In this document: piece after piece, positions 43,449-52,059 of the stretch | How the letters are laid out: each line of letters opens with the position of its first letter | How positions within the stretch are numbered: the stretch's first letter is position 1 | Assembly: GCA_903865935.1 (NCBI GenBank) | Contig: CAIPLT010000059.1 | Coordinates: 40,001-104,000 of the forward strand | DNA from: Caldifarciminota bacterium | Lineage (GTDB): Bacteria > Hydrothermota > Tepidihabitantia > Tepidihabitantales > CAIPLT01 | DNA: 64,000 bases | Direction: 5' to 3' | Notes under the pieces: model-generated | Database searches by the model: none | What the model saw: the letters and a program-made list of their open reading frames with translations, nothing else | What the model was told of the DNA's origin: nothing | Program-made: the position numbers and the translations under genes

Positions 43449-44486
43449 ATGAAAGATAAATTTGTCATAGGCCTCATGATTGCTTTATGTTTTGGGTTAA
43501 CAATTAAGGCCTTTGCCGCACAACGCATGGTCGTTTGCGAAGAATTATACTCAGGAACCTGACCTTCATGCCCTGCTTCCAGCAGTTTGCTGGCATCAGT
43601 TGCAGCAGGTAATCCAACAAGAATTGCCCTTATTGAAATGCAGATTAATCCGACTGGTACACCGGTATATCTATATGAAGCCCGTCAGCGAATGGGTTAT
43701 TATCCGCCGACCGCACCGCCAAGTTCATATTACACACCGTGGTTATGGCTGGATGGAGACCAATCGCCGAGTTATAATTACGGTTCATGGCCAACTTATA
43801 TAACAAACCGGCTGAGCCTTGCTTCGCCAATAACCGAATCGCTTTGGGGCGAGTGTAATCTACAAACTGGCAACGGAACAATTTATGCCCGATTCCAAAA
43901 CGATTCAAATGCTACTGTTAATGCGAATGTGCTTTTTGTAATTACCGAAGACAATCTGCATTATCTTATGCCCAATGGCGATAGCATGCATAACCATGTT
44001 GCCCGTGATTACATCCCCAGTTATACAGGTAATCCAGTATCAATTCCTTCAGGTAGCCAACAAACAATCAGTTATCCGTTTACGATTTCATCCAGTTGGA
44101 ATGCGCATAACGTTGAAATTGTGGCTTTTATTCAAAACCAGACTTTGATTGGCAATGCAAAAGAAGTCATACAGGGAGGGAAGATTAGTCTTATTAGTCT
44201 CCCCGGCGTTGAGGAATCGCATAATGATATACCAATAGAACAGGCAGTTAAAGTTTCTCCGAATCCGAACATAAATGGTGCTAAGTTTTCATTTTCTCTG
44301 CCGGCCGGCACCCATTACACGATTAATATCTTTGATGCGGCGGGACGAAGCGTCAAAACACTAACTGGTTTCGCATCGGGTAAAAACGACTTTGTGCAAT
44401 GGACCGCTAATTCCCGTGCCGGAATTTACTTTTACAATTTTGAAAGCAACGTTACTAACACAAGCGGAAAGATTATCGTAAAATAA
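43449..44486 (+). CDS. secreted UxxC selenoprotein with T9SS-like sorting domain (2)
   Basis: 345 residues with TGA at 43560-43562 as selenocysteine (residue 38). After the signal peptide comes 'EELYSGT-U-PSCPASS', again UxxC, then 'RIALIEMQINPTGTPVYLYE' and 'PWLWLDGDQ', matching the 42286 protein. The C-terminus is T9SS-like ('VSPNPNINGAKFSF', 'GIYFYNFESN'). CCAGCA-GTT-TGCTGG just after the TGA is a clear SECIS-like hairpin. GGGAGG precedes the ATG. It is a tandem duplicate of the preceding gene with diverged sequence. Conservation of the in-frame TGA in both copies strongly argues against pseudogenes. Confidence 0.84.
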
Positions 44487-44497
44487 TTATTTAAACT

Positions 44498-44556
44498 GAG
44501 AGCATAGAGTGCTAAGAACGATTAGATTAAAAACTCTATGCTCTCTCTTCTTTTTA
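44498..44556 (+). terminator. terminator or attenuator before the third Sec gene
   Basis: GAGAGCATAGAGT (44498-44510) pairs perfectly with ACTCTATGCTCTC (44533-44545), then TCTTCTTTTT. It ends only five bases before the AAGGAG of the next gene. It ends the 43449 transcript and could attenuate read-through into 44571. Confidence 0.8.
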
Positions 44557-44570
44557 TTGAAAGGAGTAGA

Positions 44571-46478
44571 ATGTACAAATATCTAATATTGCTCTTAATA
44601 ATAATCGGTTTTTGCAGCGCCGGACACCTGCTAACAAATGGCAACTTTGAACAGGAATTAAATATCGGTTGGAGCCAGTCAATTGGTACCCAAGGAACCG
44701 CAGATACGGTTGACCGTTTTATGGATATATTAAATTATGTTGCAAGAGTGAAAAAATATGATGCAACCCACGCGATATTGTATCAGACCGTTGATGTGCC
44801 GACCACCGACCTGGATTTTTCGATAAATACCAAACTTTATGCTTATGAATATAATTCTACTGCTACTTATTGGTCAGCCGCCGCAGTCTGCTTAAGATAT
44901 TTAGATGAGAACAGTAATTTGTTAGGTGAAACCAGGATTGCCCAAAGAAGCGCGCATTGCCCCTGGACAAACTCAAATACACTGCACATTATTAATGAAC
45001 TATTTCCGGGCATATGGAGTACTTTCAGTTTTAATATTGATACCGAACTGGTTTTTCTGCCCGGGATTAATCCGTCGGATGTCAAAAAGATTCAGGTTGC
45101 ATTGTTGGACACAACGGATGGATGCTGAAGTGGCCATTGTGAAGCGAGGGTCCTCGCGGATAATGTTGACTTAAATTACAATGGTCCAGACCATTATCTT
45201 AATTTCATCCAAGCCAAAGTCTATGACATTGCCGGTAATAATAATGGTCGATTAGACCCGGGAGAAAATGCCAACCTAACATCAACTCTCAAAAATATCG
45301 GCGGCGTTGATTTTAACAATCTGACAACAACTATTCAAAGCTCTGACCCGTATATTACAATTACCGATAATTCTGGTTTGTTCGGTAGTTTAATGATCGA
45401 CAGCACCAAAGAAAATATTACTGACCAGTACTCAGTTTTAGTTAATACGAATGCGCCTTCTGGTCATAATGCAGTGTTTCGTGTAATTGCGACTGAAGGA
45501 ACATTTGCTGATACATTTGAGTTCAACCTGATAATCGGTTCTTTTAATTTCCTGGTCTGGGACCCCGACCCAGATGGTGGCTCGGGACAGATAATATATA
45601 ACATATTGACTTCACGCAATTACAGCGGTAATTACACAGCGGTGCTTGCGAATGAACCAACGCTTGCTCTTTATCAATCGATATTTATCTGCTGCGGAAT
45701 GTACCCGAACAACTATCGCATAACTGATGGCGGAGCAGAAGCAACCGCATTAGTCGATTACTTGAATAATGGCGGGCGGGTATATCTTGAAGGCGGAGAT
45801 GTTTGGTATTATGATCCGTTAACCGGCGGGTATAATTTTGGGTCGCTTTTTGGGCTGGTCGGCGCTGAGGATGGTTCTGGTGATTTAACCAATGCTATTG
45901 GTTTTTCCGGAACTTTTACTCAGGATATGGTCTTTGGCTATGGTGGCGAGAACAGTTTTGTTGACCATCTTAACCCGACAACCGGTTATGCGGTCTTTAA
46001 TAGCGGATTAATGGGTTACAATTGCGGTATAGCAAACAATGCCATAACTTATCGGACGGTTGCTACATCATTTGAATTAGGCGGATTAATTGACGGCATC
46101 GGTGTATCAACTAAGATGGTACTATTAGATTCGATAATGCATTTTTTTGGTATCAGTTACACCGGAGTTGAAGAAACAGGTGAAATGCAAATAATAAACC
46201 GCGGTTTGAGCATCTATCCGAACCCATTCACAGGTCATCTGATAATCAGCATACCTAAATCCAATTTGGCTAAAACATCTGATGTAGTTCGAATATATGA
46301 TGCGACCGGCAAGCTGGTCAGGTCGTTTTCGTCATCAGGTGCTGTTCATAAAGCATCAAGCAATATAATCTGGGACGGGAAAAATGAAAGCGGTGTAAAA
46401 TTACCGGCGGGCGTCTATTTTATTGATGTCAACATAGAAAATCAAAGACTGACAAAACGTGCAGTCTTAGTCAATTAG
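44571..46478 (+). CDS. secreted carbohydrate-binding-like selenoprotein with CUxxxC motif and T9SS-like tail
   Basis: 635 residues when TGA at 45126-45128 is read as selenocysteine (residue 186). Signal peptide about 1-17. Residues 18-195 look like a galactose-binding/CBM-type beta-sandwich ('LTNGNFEQELNIGW'), ending with 'TTDGC-U-SGHCEARVLADNV'. A second part ('IAGNNNGRLDPGENANL', 'GSFNFLVWDPDPDGGSG') resembles domains of secreted peptidases, and the last 90 residues are a T9SS-like tail. GCGAG-GGTC-CTCGC after the TGA is a SECIS-like hairpin with the GGTC loop. Cys-Sec-x3-Cys could form a selenenylsulfide or metal site. AAGGAG supports the ATG at 44571. Confidence 0.82.
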
Positions 46479-46489
46479 TTTTTTATTCA

Positions 46490-46541
46490 GACAGGATTTA
46501 CAGAATTAGTTTGCTCAATATAGTTTTGTAAATCCTGTCTT
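46490..46541. repeat. dispersed repeat of the ACAGGATTTACAG type
   Basis: GACAGGATTTACAG is followed after about 25 bases by GTAAATCCTGTC, an inverted pair. A related, more decayed copy is at 54872-54948. It lies between two Sec-gene units. Confidence 0.6.
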
Positions 46542-46568
46542 GATTTTATTGTATTTAATTCATATAAT
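46540..46568 (+). promoter_or_regulatory. leaderless-type promoter of the redox operon
   Basis: TTGATT at 46540-46545, 17 bases, TATAAT at 46563-46568. The ATG at 46575 begins six bases later. This promoter should drive the whole 46575-50286 operon. Confidence 0.65.
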
Positions 46569-46574
46569 CTTATA

Positions 46575-47279
46575 ATGAAAAGGCTGATTTTGTTGCTACC
46601 GCTGTTATTCATATGCTGTTCGGAGGCGCCAAGAATTCTTCCCCATCCGACCAATCGAGTAGTTCTGGCTGAATTGTTAACGGATGATGGCTGAGCATTT
46701 TGTGCGGCTGCGGAGCAGGCGCTTGATACGCTAACGCGAATTTACGGCGATTCTTTGACGGTTGTAACATATAACCGCACGTTTTCGCCAGCGGAGATTG
46801 ATACAGTGCGAAGCAACTTTTACCAAAATCCGGTAGTTCCGACCTTATTAGTTGACGGAACGGACAAGGTGTTTGAGAGCAACATCAATGCTTATGAATC
46901 AACTTTTACGAGCCATATCCGGGTGGCGCAGTCAATCGTCCCAATTTTTAATCTGCACCTTGAGGCACAAGCAACAACAACCATTGGTGATTTGGAGGTA
47001 AAAATCGTTGCTGCGGATACAGTTCCGAACAATACAATATTAGCGTTTGTTGCGGTGTGCCAGGACAGCATTCCCGGTCTAGCCAGAACTTTTGATCATG
47101 TTTGTCAGAAGCTATATAGTTTTCGTGTTTATTTGAGCTATGCGGATAGTCTTGATACTGTCATCAATTTTACTCATTCGATGCCGGTGGATAAAATGAC
47201 CGGAATATTATTCATTCAGGATATTAATACCAAGAAAGTTTTACAGGCAACAAAGACCAAATTTACGGAGGTTAAGTGA
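46575..47279 (+). CDS. UxxC thioredoxin-like seleno-lipoprotein
   Basis: 234 residues with TGA at 46692-46694 as selenocysteine (residue 40). The N-terminus 'LLLPLLFICCSEAP' is a lipoprotein signal with a Cys lipobox. After 'RVVLAELLTDDG' comes U-AFCAAA, a UxxC pair at the place of the thioredoxin active site, then 'PVVPTLLVDGTDKV' with the cis-Pro region. This resembles Cys-type secreted thioredoxin-fold proteins of the same lineage. Its stop overlaps the TlpA-like start (GTGA). Probably periplasmic, membrane-tethered thiol/selenol oxidoreductase. Confidence 0.82.
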
Positions 47280-47800
47280 AAAAACTTTTGATTCTATTAA
47301 TTTTATCAATCACAATCGTGCTTGCGGCTAACCCAACTCAAACCAGTGCGCCAAATTTTGTGTTGCAGGACGTTGACGGCAAGACAGTCCGGCTCGATTC
47401 TCTGGTAAAAAAGGGTCCGGTTCTGATGAGTTATTGGGCACTTTGGTGCAAGATGTGCATCAAAGAACTGGATGCAATAAAACCATACTTTGGCGAATTA
47501 GAATCGTTAAAATGCAACTATCTGGCAATCAGCCAGGATAAATCACGTTCGGTTCCGGAAGTCAAACCATTTGCATCAAGTCATAAATGGAAGTATCAGG
47601 TCGTTCTGGACCCGGAGAATAAGATGCGCGACTTGTACAAAGTACAGGTAATGCCGTCATTCTTTATCATCGACCAAAACAAAAAGATTGTTTTCACACA
47701 TCAGGGTTACAAGCCGGGTGACGAAAAGAAAATTATAGAAAAGGTTCGACAATTGCTAAAATCCTGTCCGGAGTGTCAGAAGAGCGAAACCGGTAAATAA
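47276..47800 (+). CDS. TlpA/ResA-like thioredoxin-fold protein
   Basis: A 174-residue exported protein. A signal peptide (about 1-19) is followed by 'TSAPNFVLQDVDGKTVRLDSL', active site 'WALWCKMCIKEL' (CxxC), and 'VQVMPSFFIIDQNKKIV' with the cis-Pro. It uses GTG overlapping the previous stop. Members reduce disulfides of cytochromes or other exported proteins, or receive electrons from a membrane reductase. No CcdA/DsbD gene is present, so the NapH-like protein downstream may be the electron source. Confidence 0.88.
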   Translation: MKKLLILLILSITIVLAANPTQTSAPNFVLQDVDGKTVRLDSLVKKGPVLMSYWALWCKMCIKELDAIKPYFGELESLKCNYLAISQDKSRSVPEVKPFASSHKWKYQVVLDPENKMRDLYKVQVMPSFFIIDQNKKIVFTHQGYKPGDEKKIIEKVRQLLKSCPECQKSETGK

Positions 47801-47801
47801 T

Positions 47802-49328
47802 TTGCGCGTGAAACTCTTTACTTTATTAGCTATATGCTCACTGCTCGTCGCTTCAATATGTCTGAGCATAGTGCAGGCACAAGAGCTGAGATTCGGCGGA
47901 GCTAATGCCGGAGAATACTGGTTATTTGTTGATAGAAGTCTTGATTCACTGAACTACAAGGAACATCTCGAAGACAAACTGAAGCTCTCAATGAATTACG
48001 GCGACTTGACACTGGGCGGGGTGTTTTTTATGTGGAACCCGTCGCAGCCCAATCCGAATCATCTTAATTACATCGATTATAATATTGATTATAATAACGA
48101 GCTGATTGATATTCTTTTTGGCACTTATTATTCAACCTTTGGCCGGGGACTGGTGTTAAATCAGTTTCTGGATGAAGACTTTAAACAGGACAACTCAATT
48201 TACGGCATTATGGGAAAATTCGATTATTTTAATAGCGAATTATCAATTTTAGCCGGCAGACCGCGGAATATTTTCTTTGAGCAAAACAGCTACAAGATTA
48301 AAAATGATTCGACTGACCAGATTAGGGGGATTGATTTTAACACGAATTTGGTTCCCAAAGTAAATTTGGGCGCAAGATATGTACGGGTTAACCGCAGTAT
48401 TGATTTAACACCCAAAGCATTCACCGAGCTTTTTGGTGGCAATGCGGGTGTGAACATCGGAGCGTATCAGGGTTATTTGGAATATGCCCGTCAGCTTGGT
48501 TGTTATCCGGTAATCGGTGGCAGACTGACTGGTACCGGTATATTATTTACTTCCAGTCTTTCGTTGTCCGGTTTTGGCGCAACGGTTCAGTTTATGGATT
48601 ATGACTCAATCGGCGCGGGCGGGTCTGGTTATCGTTACAATGAACCCCCAACCCCGATTAAATCAGGCATCTCGGTCAACCGCGGCACGGATGAAATCGG
48701 TTATGGCATATCGCTTAATTATTCGCCGATGGATAATCTGAATGTTGAATTGAGTGATAATAAAATAACAACTCATGACTATTCTTTGAACAAATTCAAA
48801 CAGATTTTTATTGTTAACAATACGATGCAGGGCGTGACCGAACAGATTGTCAAAGTCAAAGCCAATCCCAATCCCAATTTAGAAATTTTAGGTACAGTGG
48901 AGCGTCTGCTTAAACAGCAGATTGAGCTGCCGATACAAAAGAAAACCGAAACCAAACCGTACCTCAGCACAACTTACAATTTCGGTCAGTTCTTTGTCGA
49001 AGGCGAATATGAGATTAATTTTATCAGCGCAGATACGAGCCGATATTTTGATAATTCTTTAACCTTATCCGTCGGCAAGTCAGAACATTTCACTTTTACA
49101 GTCCGATACCAGATTCGAAATCGTACACCGGACTGGCTGGTTGCTTTAAAAAAGATTGGTCCGGAAAAGACCTGGCCAATGGCTGAATTGAGCCTGGATT
49201 TAACCAGCAAGCAAAACTTAAGAATCCGAGTCGGAGCCGAGCAGGGCGGTCTGGTATGCTCAGGCGGTGTGTGCCGATTTGAAGAGCCATTTAAGGGTGT
49301 TAAGGTAGTTTTAACAAGTCTCTTTTAA
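47802..49328 (+). CDS. outer-membrane beta-barrel candidate
   Basis: A 508-residue exported protein. A signal peptide (about 1-27, ending 'VQAQE') precedes many alternating amphipathic strands with Tyr/Asn-rich turns, ending in an aromatic residue (Phe), as in outer-membrane porins. 'KANPNPNLEILGTVERLL' and 'LSLDLTSKQNLRIRVGAEQGG' match DUF6029-like barrels that I recall from related bacteria. A GTG at 47808 is an alternative start. Its stop (TAA) overlaps the next ATG, so it is in the redox operon and may carry its substrate or dock the lipoprotein. Confidence 0.75.
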   Translation: MRVKLFTLLAICSLLVASICLSIVQAQELRFGGANAGEYWLFVDRSLDSLNYKEHLEDKLKLSMNYGDLTLGGVFFMWNPSQPNPNHLNYIDYNIDYNNELIDILFGTYYSTFGRGLVLNQFLDEDFKQDNSIYGIMGKFDYFNSELSILAGRPRNIFFEQNSYKIKNDSTDQIRGIDFNTNLVPKVNLGARYVRVNRSIDLTPKAFTELFGGNAGVNIGAYQGYLEYARQLGCYPVIGGRLTGTGILFTSSLSLSGFGATVQFMDYDSIGAGGSGYRYNEPPTPIKSGISVNRGTDEIGYGISLNYSPMDNLNVELSDNKITTHDYSLNKFKQIFIVNNTMQGVTEQIVKVKANPNPNLEILGTVERLLKQQIELPIQKKTETKPYLSTTYNFGQFFVEGEYEINFISADTSRYFDNSLTLSVGKSEHFTFTVRYQIRNRTPDWLVALKKIGPEKTWPMAELSLDLTSKQNLRIRVGAEQGGLVCSGGVCRFEEPFKGVKVVLTSLF

Positions 49329-49468
49329 TGAAAAGGTTATTGATAATTATAATAGTTTTGGTTATTTGTATTGCAGGAATATTTTATGGTGCTAAGCAGG
49401 GCGATTTAATCGAGACCGAATCGGTTGGCTCGGTAATGTGTCTGTCCTGCATGGGGCTGCAGCAGTGA
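49328..49468 (+). CDS. 46-residue membrane-anchored CxxC protein
   Basis: A short gene between two overlaps: its ATG shares one base with the previous TAA and its TGA overlaps the next start (GTG at 49465). One membrane helix (about residues 4-20) precedes a polar segment and ends 'SVMCLSCMGLQQ', a CxxC at the membrane surface. Coupling on both sides argues for a real product despite its length. It may shuttle electrons from the NapH-like protein to periplasmic thioredoxin-fold partners. No family recognised. Confidence 0.72.
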   Translation: MKRLLIIIIVLVICIAGIFYGAKQGDLIETESVGSVMCLSCMGLQQ

Positions 49469-50286
49469 AAAAAGACAGTAAGTTCCGACCATTCAGACGC
49501 GGGCAGATAATCTCAACCATTATCCAGCTAAGTTATTTTCCTGCATTGTGGACCGGCTTTATTTATCAGGGAGCCACTAAGCGATTTTGTGTTCCAATCC
49601 TAAACTGCTGGGGGTGTCCGCTCTCCAGATTTGGATGTCCGATTGGCGGATTACAGCATTTCATTGGTTTGCGTCAGATTCCATATTACATCTTAGGGTT
49701 TTTCGGCTTGGTGGGAATTCTGGTTGGCAGAATGTCGTGCGCCTGGGTTTGTCCGTTCGGATTCTTACAGGATATGATGAAGAAAATCACCAAAATAAAA
49801 TTGAACCTGCCCAAGTGGACGACCTATATTAAATATGCGGTATTAATCGGGGTTGCCGGTGTTGCGGTCTATTTTACGGCTGAGCCGTGGTTCTGCAAAC
49901 TTTGTCCAGCAGGCATTCTTGAAGCCGGCATACCAATTACTCTGGCGGATAAGACCGGCAATATCAAAGCATTGGTCGGCTGGTTATTTAAAACCAAACT
50001 GGCAATTTTAGTTTTCGTACTTGGATTTTCAGTTTTCATCAAAAGATTTTTCTGCCGCGTCTTTTGTCCGATTGGTGCAATCTATTCGGTATTCAATCGT
50101 TTCTCTTTGATAAAAATGACGGTTGATTATACGAAGTGTTATGAAAAACGGTGCTTTAATTGCCGGAAAGTCTGTCCGATGGATATTGATATTCACGATA
50201 ATCCCAGCGCCAAAGATTGTATCCGATGCCTTGAGTGCAGAAACCTATGCCACAAAGACGCGATACACGTAAGCCTTAAACCATAA
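49465..50286 (+). CDS. NapH/RnfB-like membrane polyferredoxin (4Fe-4S)
   Basis: 273 residues from the GTG at 49465 that overlaps the previous stop. 'RRGQIISTIIQLSYF' begins the NapH-type first helix. Conserved cysteine pairs follow in the loops: 'CWGCPLSRFGCPIG', 'SCAWVCPFGFLQD', 'CKLCPAGILEA' and 'FCRVFCPIGAIYS'. Two 4Fe-4S ferredoxin motifs close the protein ('CYEKRCFNCRKVCPMD', 'CIRCLECRNLCHKDA'). Such proteins pass electrons between quinol, cytoplasmic donors and periplasmic redox partners. As the last gene of the operon it likely powers the UxxC and CxxC proteins. A start at 49438 is less likely. Confidence 0.88.
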   Translation: MKKDSKFRPFRRGQIISTIIQLSYFPALWTGFIYQGATKRFCVPILNCWGCPLSRFGCPIGGLQHFIGLRQIPYYILGFFGLVGILVGRMSCAWVCPFGFLQDMMKKITKIKLNLPKWTTYIKYAVLIGVAGVAVYFTAEPWFCKLCPAGILEAGIPITLADKTGNIKALVGWLFKTKLAILVFVLGFSVFIKRFFCRVFCPIGAIYSVFNRFSLIKMTVDYTKCYEKRCFNCRKVCPMDIDIHDNPSAKDCIRCLECRNLCHKDAIHVSLKP

Positions 50287-50655
50287 ATATTCAAAATTTT
50301 CGATTTGTGAAAATGATAGTTATACCTAATCATTTTTAAGGTAGTTTTTCGCTCTAACCCACTTTCTTCCATATTCTTAATTCGAAATTCTATTAAAGGA
50401 GGGGTAGCAATTCCCTTATAATGCGGAGAAAGAAAGATTTGGGTGTTCGGGATATTGAATTTATCATAGATGAAGGTTGTAAATATCGGTCTGATTTCGG
50501 TTCTTAATTGGGCATTTAAATCTATTTCAAATAAGATTTATAAGCAGAATTAACAAAGAAAATATAAACGTGGTCTTATTAGCGATTAGAGCAGAAAGCT
50601 GAACAGGAAATAAAAGAGAAAGCACTGGATGGGATTTAGTGCCCCATTTAGAAAA
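50287..50655. other. intergenic region, little recognisable
   Basis: About 370 AT-rich bases. AGGAGGGGTAGCAATTCCCTT near 50398-50418 and its upstream ATATTC/AAATTCT context recall 15690-15757. Otherwise no gene, promoter or repeat was supported. Confidence 0.4.
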
Positions 50656-51096
50656 TTATTTTTTCTTCGGTTTATAGGTTTTTCTGCCCTGTTTCCATGA
50701 GTCCCACCATTCAATCTTTGTTGGGATAATTTTCAATACGCAAAACGGGGGATGCTCTGGTCCTTTGGGAAAATAAGAAGTCGGGTCATAATGGGCAATT
50801 TTCCAGACATGTTTTTTAGTCTTTAAGTCATCAATGATTTTTACCTTGCCCATAACACGGGCAGTTTTATTACCATTTGGCTGCTCAATAAATAACAGGC
50901 AGATTTTGGGATTTTTCTTAATCTGTTTTATCTTTCGTGAATTGCTGTAAGTGACAATCCAGATTGTCATATCATTTTCAATCACGGGCGTCATCGAACG
51001 GATAATCGGCTGGTCATTATCGCAGGTTGCAAAATAAGTATGACCGAGTGTTTGTTTCATTATCTTTACAATTCTTTGCTTATCGGATAATGCCAT
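50656..51096 (-). CDS. pyridoxamine 5'-phosphate oxidase-family protein
   Basis: A 146-residue split-barrel flavoprotein type: 'HTYFATCDNDQPIIRSMTP' and 'IWIVTYSNSRKIKQIKKNPKICLLF' are typical of the general-stress/PNPOx-like group. Without the PdxH C-terminal motif it is more likely an FMN- or F420-binding reductase of unknown substrate than a true PNP oxidase. It is a single gene divergent from mutM, with GGAGC before the start. Confidence 0.86.
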   Translation of the reverse strand: MALSDKQRIVKIMKQTLGHTYFATCDNDQPIIRSMTPVIENDMTIWIVTYSNSRKIKQIKKNPKICLLFIEQPNGNKTARVMGKVKIIDDLKTKKHVWKIAHYDPTSYFPKGPEHPPFCVLKIIPTKIEWWDSWKQGRKTYKPKKK

Positions 51097-51187
51097 ATAT
51101 GCTCCTTTTCTTTAATCAGCAAATAATTTTGTCAATAGTATAAAAAATTAGATTTTAAAGTCAATATTTGAGGTGAATAGAAAATAT

Positions 51188-51217
51188 TTGACATTAGCAA
51201 GCAACTTGTTATATAAT
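51188..51217 (+). promoter_or_regulatory. leaderless-type promoter of mutM
   Basis: TTGACA at 51188-51193, 18 bases, TATAAT at 51212-51217, and ATG at 51226 eight bases later. Confidence 0.7.
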
Positions 51218-51225
51218 TGAACCCT

Positions 51226-52059
51226 ATGCCAGAATTACCAGAAGTAGAAACAATTGTCCGAGAACTTAGACCATATGTTAATAAGCGGAAGATTAATAAA
51301 GTCGAGATTTTAAGACGAGACTGCATCGGTTATCCTTCAATACGAGCATTCGTGAAAGGGATAGAGAATAAGACAATAAAATCTTTGACTCGTAAAGGTA
51401 AATACCTGATATTTAATTTAAATGACGACTCGTCTTTGATTATCCACCTTCGGTTATCGGGTCAGCTGTTAGTTTTTAATTCCAGCACAAAACATCTGCC
51501 TAAATTTGAACGAATCAGATTTTATCTGTCAGGCAAGAAAATCCTTAGTTTTGTTGAGCCAAGGGTTTTGGGCAGGGCGTATTGGCTAAAAGATGAGAAA
51601 ATTCCAGACATACTCAAAGGACTGCGAAACCTCGGTCTTGAACCGATTGACAAGAAGTTTGATTATCATTATCTATATTCTAAAATTCATAACCGCAAAG
51701 CACCGATTAAAAATCTGCTCTTGGACCAGTCGATCGCATCAGGAGTCGGCAATATCTATTCTGACGAGGCGCTGTTTGTGTCAGGTATTTATCCGTTACG
51801 TAGAGCCAATACATTAAAAGAATGCGATGTTCAAAAGTTAGCTAAGGCACTCAGGCACGTTATTAAATCGGGTATCGAGTCAAAAGGAACAACAGTTTCG
51901 GATTATTTAAGACCAGACGGCAGTGAAGGGACATACCAGTTAAAATCATTTGTGTTTGACCGTGAAGGTGAACCGTGCCGTGTGTGCAAGAGTGAAATTA
52001 AGTTTGAGCGCATCGGTAACCGCCGAACGCGGTATTGTCCGAAATGCCAACCAAAGTAG
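51226..52059 (+). CDS. mutM: formamidopyrimidine-DNA glycosylase
   Basis: 277 residues starting 'MPELPEVETIVREL', with the catalytic Pro2 and Glu3. The helix-two-turn-helix segment 'LLLDQSIASGVGNIYSDEALF' and the C-terminal zinc finger 'CRVCKSEIKFERIGNRRTRYC-PKC' layout are complete. It removes 8-oxoguanine and Fapy lesions by a bifunctional glycosylase/AP lyase reaction. The TTG at 51217 would only add three residues inside the promoter. The presence in an anaerobe is unremarkable. Confidence 0.96.
   Translation: MPELPEVETIVRELRPYVNKRKINKVEILRRDCIGYPSIRAFVKGIENKTIKSLTRKGKYLIFNLNDDSSLIIHLRLSGQLLVFNSSTKHLPKFERIRFYLSGKKILSFVEPRVLGRAYWLKDEKIPDILKGLRNLGLEPIDKKFDYHYLYSKIHNRKAPIKNLLLDQSIASGVGNIYSDEALFVSGIYPLRRANTLKECDVQKLAKALRHVIKSGIESKGTTVSDYLRPDGSEGTYQLKSFVFDREGEPCRVCKSEIKFERIGNRRTRYCPKCQPK

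Noticed and set aside
42286..47279. Genes split by TGA read as frameshifted or nonsense pseudogenes
   Set aside because: The TGAs are in phase, lie at redox-type motifs (UxxC or CUxxxC), mostly have hairpins directly downstream, and the window encodes the whole Sec machinery.
49466..49468. TGA at the end of the 46-residue CxxC gene as another Sec codon
   Set aside because: The frame after it soon stops and is not protein-like, and the TGA overlaps the next start as GTGA, typical of coupled genes.
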